DNA of 64,000 nucleotides from positions 103,516,893 to 103,580,892 of the forward strand of contig OY294044.1 in NCBI GenBank assembly GCA_958510825.1. Reading direction: 5' to 3'. The translations under genes and the position numbers were made by a program. Of the stretch, positions 43,851-56,010 are shown piece after piece. Every line of letters starts with the position of its first letter. Position 1 is the stretch's first letter. The DNA is from Brachypterus glaber. Lineage: Eukaryota; Arthropoda; Insecta; Coleoptera; Kateretidae. The notes under the pieces were generated by a model that ran no database searches, was not told the DNA's origin, and saw only the letters and a list, made by a program, of their open reading frames with translations.

Positions 43851-44045
43851 TTTCTTTATTCTCAAGAAACACATTTGTATCCAAGAATTTTTTTGTTCAG
43901 GTTGTTTTTTGGCGATTTTGAGAAATTCGAAACCACCGTATAATACATTTCTAGTCAATAGTATAATAAACAATAATTTTAATAAAATATACAGTATAGT
44001 TCTAGAAAGATTTAGTATAATCCTTGTGTAATTATTTATATTATA
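43851..44045. other. AT-rich linker
   Basis: No supported feature. Confidence 0.3.
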
Positions 44046-44778
44046 CAGCCTGTTCCAGAACTCGCGTACCGAAATTTAAGAGGTGATTCTACATCCAAAA
44101 ATATGAAAAAAAGTTTCTATAAAGGTTGGTCCGTAAATAAGCCCTAAGGGAGCTACGGCCCTTCGAAGATGACGTATTGAATGGGGAACAAAAAAAAGCA
44201 CCAATAAAATTTTAATGCTGCAGGGTGATTCTTCATTTAAAACTGAGCAAAAAAGTATTATACACCAAAACACCTAAATTTAATATCAAAGGAGTAATAG
44301 CCTTTTAAAAAGTAACGTTTTTGGTGGCACAAAATGTTACTTCCTCTTAATTGCATTTTTTTTTTGATAACGGTTGCTCCTACAGTGTTACACTATATGA
44401 TATTTTATATGTATTTTTACTCTAGAAATCTATATTTTTTACAACAAATCCAAAAAACATACACATAGAAAAGTTTGGGGCAAAAATGTTTTAAGCCTCA
44501 TATATTTTGTCCGTCTGAGCACGCCTCTGGATAAATTAAAAAAATAAATTAACATAAACTTATTGCCCTTATTAATACTAGTATACATGCAAAAGCTCGC
44601 CGCTTTAGCTTAAACGGTACCCGAGTTATTAATTAAAAACCTTATTTTTATTACAACTTTAAAGGGCCCTAGATCCCTTAGGGCTCATTTCCGGACCAAC
44701 CTTTATAGGAATTTTTTTTATATTTTTGGATCTAGAATCACCTCTTAAATTTTGGCATGCCAGTTATGGATCACCCTG
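44046..44778 (+). mobile_element. 733-bp TA-flanked MITE (CAGCCTG / CAGGGTG ends)
   Basis: It starts CAGCCTGTTCCAGAACTCGC and ends ATGGATCACCCTG, with TA at 44044-44045 and 44779-44780. Inner terminal repeats of about 120 bases share AATTTAAGAGGTGATTCTA, CCTATAAAGGTTGGTCCG and CCCTAAGGGA.CTA. The best-preserved member of a family also seen at 12978, 42785 and 46400. No transposase. Confidence 0.88.
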
Positions 44779-45711
44779 TATTTCAAAAAAAAAAAAAAAT
44801 ACAAAAAAAAATAGAAAAAATAAAAATAAAATAATCTCAACTGTTCCTGTGTAAGGAGTGAGAAATATTCTCAAAATGCAACTTAAAAGAGACTTGGCTT
44901 CTTTAGAAGGTACACAAATTTATTGACAACTTTTTATCCATTTTTTTGACAATAATATGAAATCGACAAAAATAATTACTATTTTTATCGAGGGACAATG
45001 CAACTCCTAATTTTTCATATATTTTTCGCAAAACCCGTAAAAATTAGGAGATTTACATCTTATCTCAACCAATAAAAATGTTTGCCATCTTTAGATGATC
45101 CGTTAAACTAAATATGTGACCCTGCATAAGGAAATCCGGTTAGTGTGTCAAATTTACGTATTACTTGTTTTCAGATTCTTATGTAAAAATCTTTTTATCC
45201 AACACAGAAACACTTGTTTTGAGCACTATTTTAAATGTCAAAAGTGAGTTTTTTTTCCACTAGTGACTAAAAAATTTTTCACCCACTCTTTTACGTACAG
45301 CTTTTGATCTCAACCAAAATTAGTTACATACCCTATTAATTAAGTATTATAACTATTCTATAAATAGAGGCACGTTAACTACACCATAAAAATTAAAGAA
45401 AACCCCAAATTATTCTTTAGTTTTTGAATAAAATACTGTTTTTATTAAAAATTCTGTCAAAAAGTCCATTTTGACGTTTGTAAGAAATGTAAAACTAGCA
45501 ATTGTTTATTTTTAATAGGCATACTTAGGCCATGGCTAACTATTATTTTAGTATTAAGAAAACTTAATCTTAATATTTTTGACATAATTTTTCGCAAAAT
45601 TATAGATAAAAGGTGTTGGATAAAATTAAATTCTCAACTCGTGTATTAAGTGATTTTATCCACTTAATACACTAGTTAAGAAAATAACTATTTTTTGCAG
45701 GGTCATTATTA
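44779..45711. other. AT-rich; possible weak inverted-repeat element
   Basis: TGACCCTGCA at 45117-45126 is inverted at 45696-45705, and the interior holds ATCCAACAC near 45196 and GTGTTGGATAAAAT near 45613. This may be an old element; the ends are too short to be sure. No gene seen. Confidence 0.35.
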
Positions 45712-46395
45712 CCATGCGGTCCAAAATTCAGCTCCCCCCTCTTAACTTTTGAAGGAATTTAGATATCGACTTAAAATTAAAAACTCGTAAATAAGACAAC
45801 TATGTTTTTGCATATACTTAATATTTTCAGCTCCTAAAATGTGGACAGGGGGGCATGGGGGGAAATCGTTTTAAATAGAAAGGGGGTGTGATAAATTGTT
45901 TTAAATCACATAAAATTACTATTTAACCCTATATTTTTAAATTTTTTAAACATGTTTTTTAGGGTTTTAATTTTTAAATTTTTTTGCTAAAAATAAGATT
46001 TTTTATGATTTTGTAAATTTTTATTTATATCCATTAAAATTAGTTTAAAAGTATTATTTACGTTTTTGAAACTTGAAATAATTCACTTTTCAAAAATTGT
46101 TTGATTTTTTTAAAGAAATTTTGACCCATAACCTATAACCCTATTTTAAACCCATAAAAAAATGTAAAAAAAATTTAAAATACATGTTTAAATAGAGAAT
46201 TTTATAGGCTTAAAAATGATCACAGACCCCCCTATCTATTAAAAAAAATCCCCCTATGTCTAACTGCCCACATTTGAAGAGCTGAAAATATCAAATATAT
46301 ACAAGAAGATATTATAAGTTGTCTTCCAAATTTTAAGTCGATATCTCAACTCGTTCAAAAGTGAAGAGGGAGGGGTTGACTTTTGGACCGCACGG
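45712..46395. mobile_element. 684-bp TA-flanked element (CCATGCGGTCC)
   Basis: It begins CCATGCGGTCCAAAATTCAG and ends TTGACTTTTGGACCGCACGG, with TA at 45710-45711 and 46396-46397. Uninterrupted relative of 21290-22636. The terminal repeats extend about 75 bases (TCGACTTAAAATT in both). Non-coding. Confidence 0.85.
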
Positions 46396-46399
46396 TATA

Positions 46400-47548
<1,149 letters not shown>

Positions 47549-47582
47549 TATACTTGAATTACTAAGTTACCAGCATCATCAA

Positions 47583-48952
47583 TAGACATCGGATTTTAGG
47601 GAGTCGTGACGTCAAAAAGAAAAGCCGGGTACAATAAGTTAACAAATTCATATTAATTTTATAAAAATGTTTAATATCTTGCCAAACTACTATTTTTTTT
47701 TATTGCCAAAGAAAATTATATAAATATTATGAAAATCCCGTAACGTTTTATTTAAGTAATAGAAAATAAAAAAATATAACAATTCTGAAAATTATGATTT
47801 AGTTGGGCTCTTAAATCCAAATTTAATTTTATAGTATTGTGGCATGGTGGATGGGTATTACTTTTACCAAGTTAAAAAAATCTACCTACCTAATCGTTTT
47901 TTATTAGCAATAAAATGTCACGTGAAGTTTATAACTTGTGAATAAAATTAATTTTGTATTTTTTTTACTTACTGCTCCTCATCTCCTTTTTGTATTCACA
48001 TGTCTTAAAATATTAGTTTTTCTTTCCCAGCTTAAGTCTTTTTTACAAAATGTGCAATATAAAATATTGCCATCGAACTCTAGTTCTGGATAATCTTCAA
48101 TCCACGATTTAACCGTAGTAAGTAATGGTTTTACGCACATTTTATTAAGGGATTTAACAAATGAAATGAACAGTGACAAATGAATATTAGATTAGGCCCA
48201 ATAGGTATATTAAAAACAAAAAAAGTTGGAGCAAAAACGAGAAATTAATTCGCATTGCTAAGATAAGTCAAACGAAATCACTCAATTTACTTGCAATAAA
48301 AACCTTGTGTCCGCATGCGCGTTATTATAATCAATAAAATAACGTACATGGTACACGCTTGATCTTACATGTCACTTATTTCGTCGCACGCATACGGAAA
48401 CAAGTTTAGAGCTTTTAGATCTCTGCAGAGTACATATTTATAACGAGTAGTATAAATTTCACCTTCCAGTCACCTCTTCACAAATTGAATAAAACACAAA
48501 AAGATTTCGTTTGGATTTTTTGCTTTTTCTACAAACACTATATGTTTTAGTTTTGTAATTTTGTACTTTATTTATAATATGAAAAACAAATAATAATTTC
48601 TAGGAAATTTTTAAAAACGTTTTTTACAAGTTTAAAACGTCACGTGAGCTGTTATTGCGAATAGAAAAGGATTGGCCAGGCAGATTTTTTTTAACTTGAT
48701 CAAAGTAATACCCAGCCATCATGTTGCAATACTATTTAAAAATCGAACTAAATCATCATTTTCGGATCTGTTGTTTCGTTTTTTTAATTTTCTTTTACTT
48801 AAATAAAAACGTTAGGGGATTTTCATAATATTTATATAATTTTCTTTGTAAATGTAGTAGTTTGATTGCTTATAAAACATTTTATAAAATTATTAATTTT
48901 TTGTACCCGGCTATGGATTTTGACGTCACGACTCCGTAAAATCCGATGTCTA
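47583..48952 (-). mobile_element. 1370-bp hAT-type element with long inverted repeats
   Basis: It begins TAGACATCGGATTTTAGGGA and ends with the inverse ATCCGATGTCTA. ATCATCAA lies on both sides (47575-47582 and 48953-48960), an 8-bp target duplication as expected of hAT. The terminal repeats are unusually long, about 330 bases. The middle keeps a zinc-finger coding remnant on the minus strand. Confidence 0.87.
47979..48179 (-). pseudogene. BED-like zinc-finger remnant of hAT protein
   Basis: The 66-residue frame has WIEDYPELEFDGNILYCTFC, then KKDLSWERKTNILRHV and a stop after NTKRR. CX2C followed by the spaced LRH is the start of a BED-type zinc finger. The arrangement resembles the CGGBP1-like family derived from hAT transposases. 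The second His of the finger is not reached before the TGA at 47979. No RNase-H-like catalytic domain is present between the inverted repeats, so this is a remnant in a non-autonomous element. Confidence 0.65.
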
Positions 48953-50385
48953 ATCATCAAACAGATTCAAATTCAAATTCAAATCCAAACGAGAACATGA
49001 TACATATAAGGGCTAACATGAAAGTTGCAAATTTCTATTTATAAATCGCAAACAATAGATACATTACGTCTAAACTGTTTCAAAAATAAATCGTACAATG
49101 CAGAGCGTTCTATTTTTCTTGTTTTTCCGCATTTTTCCTGTTTTTGGTCAATGTTCTGCATGCTTATCTCAGGAAACGTATTGCATATAAAACAAAGAAG
49201 ATAAAGTCGTGTTTATTTTTCTTTCCCATATTACAACGCATAAAATGTGGAAAAACCTTGCCTTAGTAAAGTTGGAAAATTGATATTGCTTTCTTTACGT
49301 TTTTGAAATAGTCGCAAACAAGACTGCATTGGGGAGAATGGTCATTGGTACAATCATAGGCGCCGACTTGTCAAAATCCCTGAGGGGGGGGGGGGGATTT
49401 TTGAAGTACAAAATTTAAATTTTACATGAAACTTATAAATTCTTAAAATAAAAAGACTTAAAATATAAATTTATTATTCCATCAATCTTTTATAATCATT
49501 GTACAGAGTGATATTGGTAGACTGACAGTTTCGGGCTGCTGGCACTCTTCTGTACCAAGAGTCAACTCTTCAAGCTGATAAATCATCATCAATAGTTTGT
49601 TTGGGTCTTTAAGAGACAGGCGCAGCCTATGGCTCATTTATCTAAAAGAATACTTGATCTGAATTGAAGTTTGGGGCAGTGAGTCTATGCTCACTGATGC
49701 GAGTTGCATCTGTCATAATTTATTGGGGAGTGAGTCTCTGCTCGCTGATGCGAGTAGCATCTGTCACAATTTGGCGCTGGGGAGTGGGTCGGAGGGGGAT
49801 GGGGAGGGATGGAATAGGGAGAGGAGGGATGTGCGGGAGGAGTGAGACTAACTCACTGATGCTGCGAATGCATCTGTCCTGTATTAGTGGGTACCATTAC
49901 TGGTTGAGGACGTTTTTGATCTTTTTGTGGGTGTTGTGTATTTCGTGATCGTAATCTAGAAAGTTTGAAATGAGGGGGAACTCAAGCTGATAAAGAAAAC
50001 GTTTTTAGCCTTTATTAGCAAAATACATATAGTCATTAGATTGATGTAGACTGGTGCGCCATCTATTGCTAGATGTAGACAACTACTCATACCTCTCCTA
50101 GTATGGAGACTTTAAAGGTAGCAAGTTGAAAACTTTGGTTTATATTTTATTTTTTTTTACTACTAGCACATGTGCTAGATAAAAAAAATGTATTTATTCT
50201 TATTATTTAGACATTTTTATTTCAATGATAAAGTAAAACGTTTGCTGGATCCTAATTAACTGCGAAAAAACAAGTAGCCTTTGAAATCTCCATTTTTGAA
50301 AACAAATGAATAAATTTATTCACTAAAAGTCGACAAGTCTAGAAGGTAGCATTTTTAAATTTTTAAATGTGCAAAAACAGGAGGG
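48953..50385. other. Mostly non-coding; G-rich repeats
   Basis: A run of about 12 G at 49383-49394. Two imperfect units of about 67 bases at 49672-49800 (GTGAGTCT.TGCTC.CTGATG, GCATCTGTCA.AATTT) are followed by a G-rich GGAGGGATG tract and a partial third unit at about 49840-49880. The frame 49664-49948 is a product of this repeat. No gene seen. Confidence 0.55.
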
Positions 50386-51091
50386 TCATTTTGGAGTTTT
50401 ACGCCCATGTTAATGGTATAGGAAAACAGCGTTACAGGGGGGTGGGTCCAAAATGATCAAAATTTGCGTTACGTAATACTTGAACGTTCCCTATGTTGTT
50501 TATTTACTAAATAATGTATTATATTCCATTAAAATTAATTAATTTACAATATTTGCCATGGTTATTTTTTATCCAATGGAAAAAAACTTTTGGTTTTTAC
50601 TCGCTAATATTAATATTTTTATAATATTTGTCTTAGGATAACATTGTACTGTAAAATGTTAAAATATTTAAATTGGTATCATTATTTTCACGGTTGAAAA
50701 GCTTATCATCTCTTTACGTTAAGTTAAGAAGACTTTTTGTTACATCCTGGGGCAGAAGAAATTCAAATGAGGCCGAACGAATTTTAAGTTAGCGATTTCT
50801 GATATTTTTAAGGGTGAAAGAAGGTCAATGATTTTAGCTTATAGAGTGGCATAGAAAATCATGGCTTATCGCTTTAAGTTAATCTAAAGGTTAACAAGTC
50901 GTGAAAATATGCTATGCTTCGCATTTTATAGTATACTCTTAAAAGTTGATAGTATATTGGGTTTTCTCCGGAAATACTTTGGGAACGTTCAAGTATTACG
51001 ATACGCAAATTTTAATCATTTTGGATCCCCATACCTCCCCCTGTAACGCTATTTTCCTATACCATTAAAATGGGGTAACACTCCAAAATGA
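50386..51091. mobile_element. ~706-bp foldback element, ~115-bp arms
   Basis: TCATTTTGGAGTTTTACGCC at the left and GGGTAACACTCCAAAATGA at the right face each other. The arms share GGTATAGGAAAA.AGCGTTAC and AATACTTGAACGTTCC. The interior is non-coding. Confidence 0.8.
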
Positions 51092-51289
51092 CTAAAAGAA
51101 GTTCTTATACCAAATTTGAGCTAAATAGGACATTTTTTTTTTAATTTTGAACCACCCTAATTTCGCAAAAAAATTTATTCAGATTTTTCACTATATTTTT
51201 TTTGTAATCATAGGTGCAAAATATGGGCCTATGCAAAAAAAAAACAGAATTTTGTCACTTTTTTTTTGTGGGACCACTGTGCAATGCTT

Positions 51290-53593
51290 TGTAGCAGTTA
51301 TGACTGCCACTGTTTTTAAAGATTACCTGATCTGTGTCACGTAATCATACGATGTTACCATTTTTTCAGAAGTTAGTATTTCTTTCTATTTGCACATATA
51401 AGATTGAGTACAGACTTATTGTATGGTCTTGTGGAAGTCTTGCGATGGTCCTTGATTCCATTTGCTGGGTCATTTTTCTTTTATTACAGAATTTGTCTTA
51501 TTTTTGGTGTTTACTTTTGATAGCCTAAAATATAATAACAAACGTCTAGTAATCTACTACATTCAGTACTTGAGTTAGCTACTGATGTTTTTCAGCTAGT
51601 CTTACCTTTTTAATCACAGCTAAAGCTTCTGGAAGTCGGATAAAATCATTATCAAAGATTGTTTACCTAATTTTGAGGTTAGTTTTACTTCTACCCGCAG
51701 TCAGGTATACAGTATGCATTGCATGGTCAGCTGATGACTTCAAGTTGGTTTATTTTCGTCGTATCATTTCTTAAACCATATGAAACGATTGTTAGATGTA
51801 TGGCTAGGCATTTTAAACTTATTTAGAGTATTCTTTTTCTTTATTTTCAAGTATTTTTGGGATTATGAATAGATGTTTTTTGTGTTGCCTACCCTCAAAA
51901 TCGATTTGTTGTTCGTAGTTCCAAGTTTCGCCACGGGGGGAGTTTTGTACCTTGCCGGAGTTGAAGGGAGTGGCGTTCTTTTTCAAAACGACAAGCAATG
52001 GCGTTCAGGTCGTAAAATCAGAATCTGATTTTTGTGAAACCATCCGTGGTTTATGTTTGTGTAAAAATGTTGCAATAAGTTTGTAATGAAGTGTAGTATA
52101 ATCCTACGTAATTAGTTCAAGCAGTTTTAATGGAAATTCCACAATATTCATCTTTCAAAGTAAGTCGCTTTTTGGTTACCTAAGTTACAAGTGTTTAACA
52201 CGTTGTTTTCTTTATTTTCATTAGAGGCGTACAGATGAAGGCTTCAGGCTGCAGAGTATTCTAGTATTCAGCACTTACTGCTCCAATTAATTCAGTTTTG
52301 GACTGGGTAAGTTTATTTTAAATCTAATTACGGATTTCGATTTTTCATATCGATGGCTGAGTTCTAAAGTCGCTGTTCTTTCTTTCTAGATTGTTGGTGA
52401 AGCTTTTCCATTTCTGTTCTAACGTTCTTCGAATGTTTTGACGATACCTCTATCCCAAATTTTATGAATATTGTTGGTGAAGCTTTTATATTTTACAACG
52501 TTACCGTTATCTCAAATTTTATGAGTATCGATGGCGAAGCTTTCCATTTCAACTTTAACTTCAATTTTCATTGAGGTGTTCTTCAATTTTCCACATTAGT
52601 TTTCAAGAGTTTTCAAGATTTTTCAAGATGTTCAGTAAATTGCAGTACCGTTTTTAAGCCAAGAGGTTTACAAACGTTTCAATGGATCCTCAAGCGTTTG
52701 AGTTTCAAACGTGTTCAAATTTGTAAGGAGTTCTCAAGGCAAGGACAAGGAAATGTTCTGCACAGTGACGTACATCATCAGGGAGTGGGACAACGTATTT
52801 GGTCGTTCCAGGGACAACTTTAATTAACAGGTTTTTATAGTTTTAGTGTAAATAATGAAAAAGCGGTTTACTATATTTATTTTTGGTAAAATATCCAAGT
52901 TCTCAAATTTTAATATTTATTAAGGTGCTCTATTTTATTATGAATATTCTAGGTTGGTTTGTAAACAAAGTTGCAACTTTGGGCCATACGCCTAGATTAC
53001 TATTTTTCACTTATTAACACATACCTTATATTACTGTTTTTATTTAGGTTATTCACCATAATAATTTTGGTATACATATTTTAACATTTTTGCAATAGGG
53101 TAGTTCACCACATTTTTTTTTATATTTCGCAATGGGGTCTTTTCACCATACTTTTGGTAATTTATAATTTTATTTTAATTAATATGATTAATTAAAGTTG
53201 TCTACTTGTCATTTTAAATAAACATTGTAACAGCACATATTTGAGTTTTTGTTTAAATTATAATCAACACAAGATATACAAATCTATTCAAATCATAGTT
53301 ATTTTTCAGGTTTATACATGCTGTAAAAGATAATTAATATTCTAGTACATTATTTTTTATGTGTTTGAATCTTAACACATAAACTGCCAAGCACATGTAT
53401 GTTTACAAGATTCTGGCGCCCAAGGTGTTAAACTAAGCTTATTATCATAATTTTTAATCCATGAACCCCTGTGCCCGTACTGATGCCAGTTAGCCGATCG
53501 CAACCGTACATTTTCTTTTCTATAATAAGTAACCAGGGCAGCGCCTGATAATTTTTTAGTTTTTACTTATTCTAGACAGGAAAACGCGGTACA
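51290..53593 (+). repeat. Gypsy 5' LTR (2304 bp)
   Basis: Begins TGTAGCAGTTATGACTGCC and ends AAACGCGGTACA. It contains degenerate internal repeats around GTTGGTGAAGCTTTTCC, GTTGGTGAAGCTTTTATA and GATGGCGAAGCTTTCC (52391-52545). Its length is several times that of most gypsy LTRs. A 64-codon frame at 51334-51528 has no recognised domain. Confidence 0.95.
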
Positions 53594-53596
53594 CAA

Positions 53597-53616
53597 TGGC
53601 GCCCAAATAACGTGGG
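53597..53616 (+). promoter_or_regulatory. Gypsy primer-binding site
   Basis: TGGCGCCCAAATAACGTGGG lies three bases after the 5' LTR. TGG pairs with the tRNA CCA end. The sequence resembles the TGGCGCCCAACGTGGGG sites of other metazoan LTR elements; primer tRNA not assigned. Confidence 0.75.
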
Positions 53617-53785
53617 ATTAAGCTAGTTTAACTTTTAAATTTTTGAAGTTTGTGAAAAAAATATAAAGAAAAAAAAAAAAATTTTTTTGAGATATTTTTA
53701 AGATATTTTTAAGATATTTAGACAAAACTGGATATGGTTGTTGATTTGATTTAAACAATAGGTGTGCAATGTTTAAAAAATAGTT

Positions 53786-54210
53786 TGGTGTATACAGGGA
53801 GAAAAGAAACCACGGATAGGTTGAGAGTACCAAAAGGGTAAAGTTTTGAGTTTTATTCGAATTCTAAAATATATAGGATCGTAATAAAAAAAGTATTGGA
53901 CGCAGTGGTACAGTTTTTGGTTATTTTTGATTCTGAAATATACAGGGTAAAAATAAAAGTTAGAGAGAATTTTTTTGAAAAGCAAACATTTTGGTGCATA
54001 GTTTTGATTATTTTAATTCTGAAATATATAGAGTAAAATAAAGAGAGAAAAGTTTGGCCAGTGAGTTATTTTAGTTCTAAAATATATAGGAGAAAATAAA
54101 GTTGAGAGGTTTTTGGTTATGAAATTCTAAAATATATAGAATGGATTAAAGTTTGATGAAAGATGAGAGATTTTTTGAGTTTGTGAAATTCTGAAATATA
54201 CAGGGTGAAC
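53786..54210 (+). promoter_or_regulatory. Repeat array in gypsy leader
   Basis: Six copies of ATTCTRAAATATAYAGGGT-like sequence start near 53861, 53930, 54016, 54074, 54124 and 54188, spaced 50-86 bases; a partial one (GTATACAGGGAGAAAAG) lies at 53790. Each is followed by a run such as AAAATAAAG and preceded by TTTTTGGTTAT or TTTGTGAA. Just downstream AGATTTTTGA recurs several times (54160-54470). The position is like that of the insulator repeats in the Drosophila gypsy leader, but the sequence is unrelated and function is unknown. Confidence 0.75.
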
Positions 54211-54495
54211 AAAAAAGGTGTAGTAGTACGCGAGAATAAATCGTGGAGTTTTTGGTTCCGATCCGAATCTAAAAAAGAGTGGCGGACAGGGCAAGTATTT
54301 TTGAAAAAATATTGCAAATTTTGAGTGAGATTGCGAGAGATTTTTGAAAGATTTCTGAAAGATTTTCAAAAGATTTTTGAGAGTGAATATTTTTAGAAAG
54401 AATATTGACTATTTAAAGAGAGATTGCGAAAGATTTTTGACAGATTTTGACAGATTTTTGATAGTAAATTTTAGTAATAAATTAAAATTTTAATC

Positions 54496-56010
54496 ATGGA
54501 AGATTTAAATAAAATGGATCTTAGATATTTGACGGTAGAGCAAATAAATTATGAATTGCGTATTAGGTCTTTAACGGCTAGGAATGATAGAAATGCGAAA
54601 ATTAAAACATTGAGTAGAGCTATAGCAAGGGAAACGGAGGACAATAAATATGTCGATCCGGAGTTTAATTTCAATAATGAGGTAAAAGCTATTAATGATA
54701 ATATTGATATTGTAAAAACTTTAGTTAAAGAACTTGAGGAGTTTGAGTACTCAATTTCTCAACTCATTCGTATAAAGTCAAATCTAGCGCACATAAATAA
54801 GCGTTTAAATAGGTTTCCGGAAGTAAAGGATAAAGAAGCAGATAGGACAAAATTTTTACAGATTTCTAAAGCCACTTGTTTAGAATTAGAGGCGGATTTG
54901 ATTGAGGCTCATACTGCGCATGAGAATAAGGTCAATGAAACTAATATGACAAGAATTTCTTTAAATGACACAACGTTTCATGCAGCAGCTAATACTTCGG
55001 CTAGATCAGACCCGGACTTTATAAAGCCTGTACCTGTTTATAAATGGGGTGTTTCTTTTGACGGTACTGGAGACGTACTTTCGTTCATTGAAAAAGTAGA
55101 TTATTTAAAAGTTTGTAGAAACGTCTCAGATGAAATTTTATTTAAAACAGCTTATGACTTATTTAAAGAGCCGGCGCTCTCTTGGTTTTTGTCAGTTAAA
55201 AGTTCAGTTAATAATTGGTCAGAGTTAATAGGATTATTAAAGAAAGAATTTTTGTCTGCTAGTGTAGATGATCATACTTGGGATGACATCAGGGCAAAGT
55301 ATCAAAAACCAGATGAGTCAATTTCAGTTTTTACAGCGGCTATGGAGACATTATTTAAGAGACTTTTGCGTTATCCTAGTGATTTTACAAAATTGAAAAC
55401 AATTAGGGAAAGGATACTTCCACATTATTTTACTCCGTTATCATTAGTAGAAGTAAACTCGATTGAAGACCTCAGAAAGTATTGTAAAAAGTTAGATGAA
55501 GCTTACATTTTGAAACAAAAAAGTGTAACAAATAAAAACGCAATTTATAAGAAATCAGTACCTAGGGTAAATGTGGTAGAAACTCAAGATAGTAGTTTTG
55601 CAGAGGAAAGTAGTTGTGTAAATAAAGCAAGTAGTAGTAAAAATGTTTGTAAAGAAGGGCACTGTTGTCAGATAAATTCAAATAGTAATTTTAGTAACAA
55701 TTTTAGAAATAATAATAATAGTAATGGTAACTATAATAGAAATTTCAGAAATAATGGATATAAATCTTTTGGTAGTAATAGTAGCAGTAATTTTAATAGT
55801 AATAAAAATCAGAAAAATAGCAGTTCAGAAAATAATAGTACAGTAAATAGTAGTAATCAAGTAAAGCAAATAGTCTGTTATAATTGTAATGGAATTAATC
55901 ATGTTTTTAGTAAATGTCTTGCAAAAAGGACTAAGTTTTGTTACCGTTGTGGAAAAAAAGACGTATTTTTAAAAGATTGTTCTAATTGTCAAAAAAATGT
56001 AGAGCAGTAG
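54496..56010 (+). CDS. Gypsy Gag protein
   Basis: 504 residues from an ATG to TAG at 56008-56010. The N-terminal half is charged and helical in character. The middle (SFDGTGDVLSFIEKVDYLKV, about 190-210, then WDDIRAKYQKPDESISVF) has the capsid look of gypsy Gag. Residues about 395-455 are an Asn/Ser-rich low-complexity linker. The nucleocapsid end has a first zinc knuckle CYNCNGINHVFSKC (CX2CX4HX4C). A second, CYRCGKKDVFLKDC, has Val where the zinc-binding His belongs. The last codons overlap pol, and the frameshift signal lies at 55992. Confidence 0.93.
   Translation: MEDLNKMDLRYLTVEQINYELRIRSLTARNDRNAKIKTLSRAIARETEDNKYVDPEFNFNNEVKAINDNIDIVKTLVKELEEFEYSISQLIRIKSNLAHINKRLNRFPEVKDKEADRTKFLQISKATCLELEADLIEAHTAHENKVNETNMTRISLNDTTFHAAANTSARSDPDFIKPVPVYKWGVSFDGTGDVLSFIEKVDYLKVCRNVSDEILFKTAYDLFKEPALSWFLSVKSSVNNWSELIGLLKKEFLSASVDDHTWDDIRAKYQKPDESISVFTAAMETLFKRLLRYPSDFTKLKTIRERILPHYFTPLSLVEVNSIEDLRKYCKKLDEAYILKQKSVTNKNAIYKKSVPRVNVVETQDSSFAEESSCVNKASSSKNVCKEGHCCQINSNSNFSNNFRNNNNSNGNYNRNFRNNGYKSFGSNSSSNFNSNKNQKNSSSENNSTVNSSNQVKQIVCYNCNGINHVFSKCLAKRTKFCYRCGKKDVFLKDCSNCQKNVEQ

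Noticed and set aside
49664..49948. 94-codon frame with GVSLCSLMRVASV repeated
   Set aside because: It translates a 67-bp DNA repeat and a G-rich tract.
51334..51528. 64-codon frame inside each gypsy LTR (also 60179-60373)
   Set aside because: It recurs only because the LTR is duplicated; no domain or start context.
53618..54369. Several minus-strand frames of 66-80 codons
   Set aside because: They arise from the repeat array in the gypsy leader and share its periodic pattern (YFRI, HPVYF).
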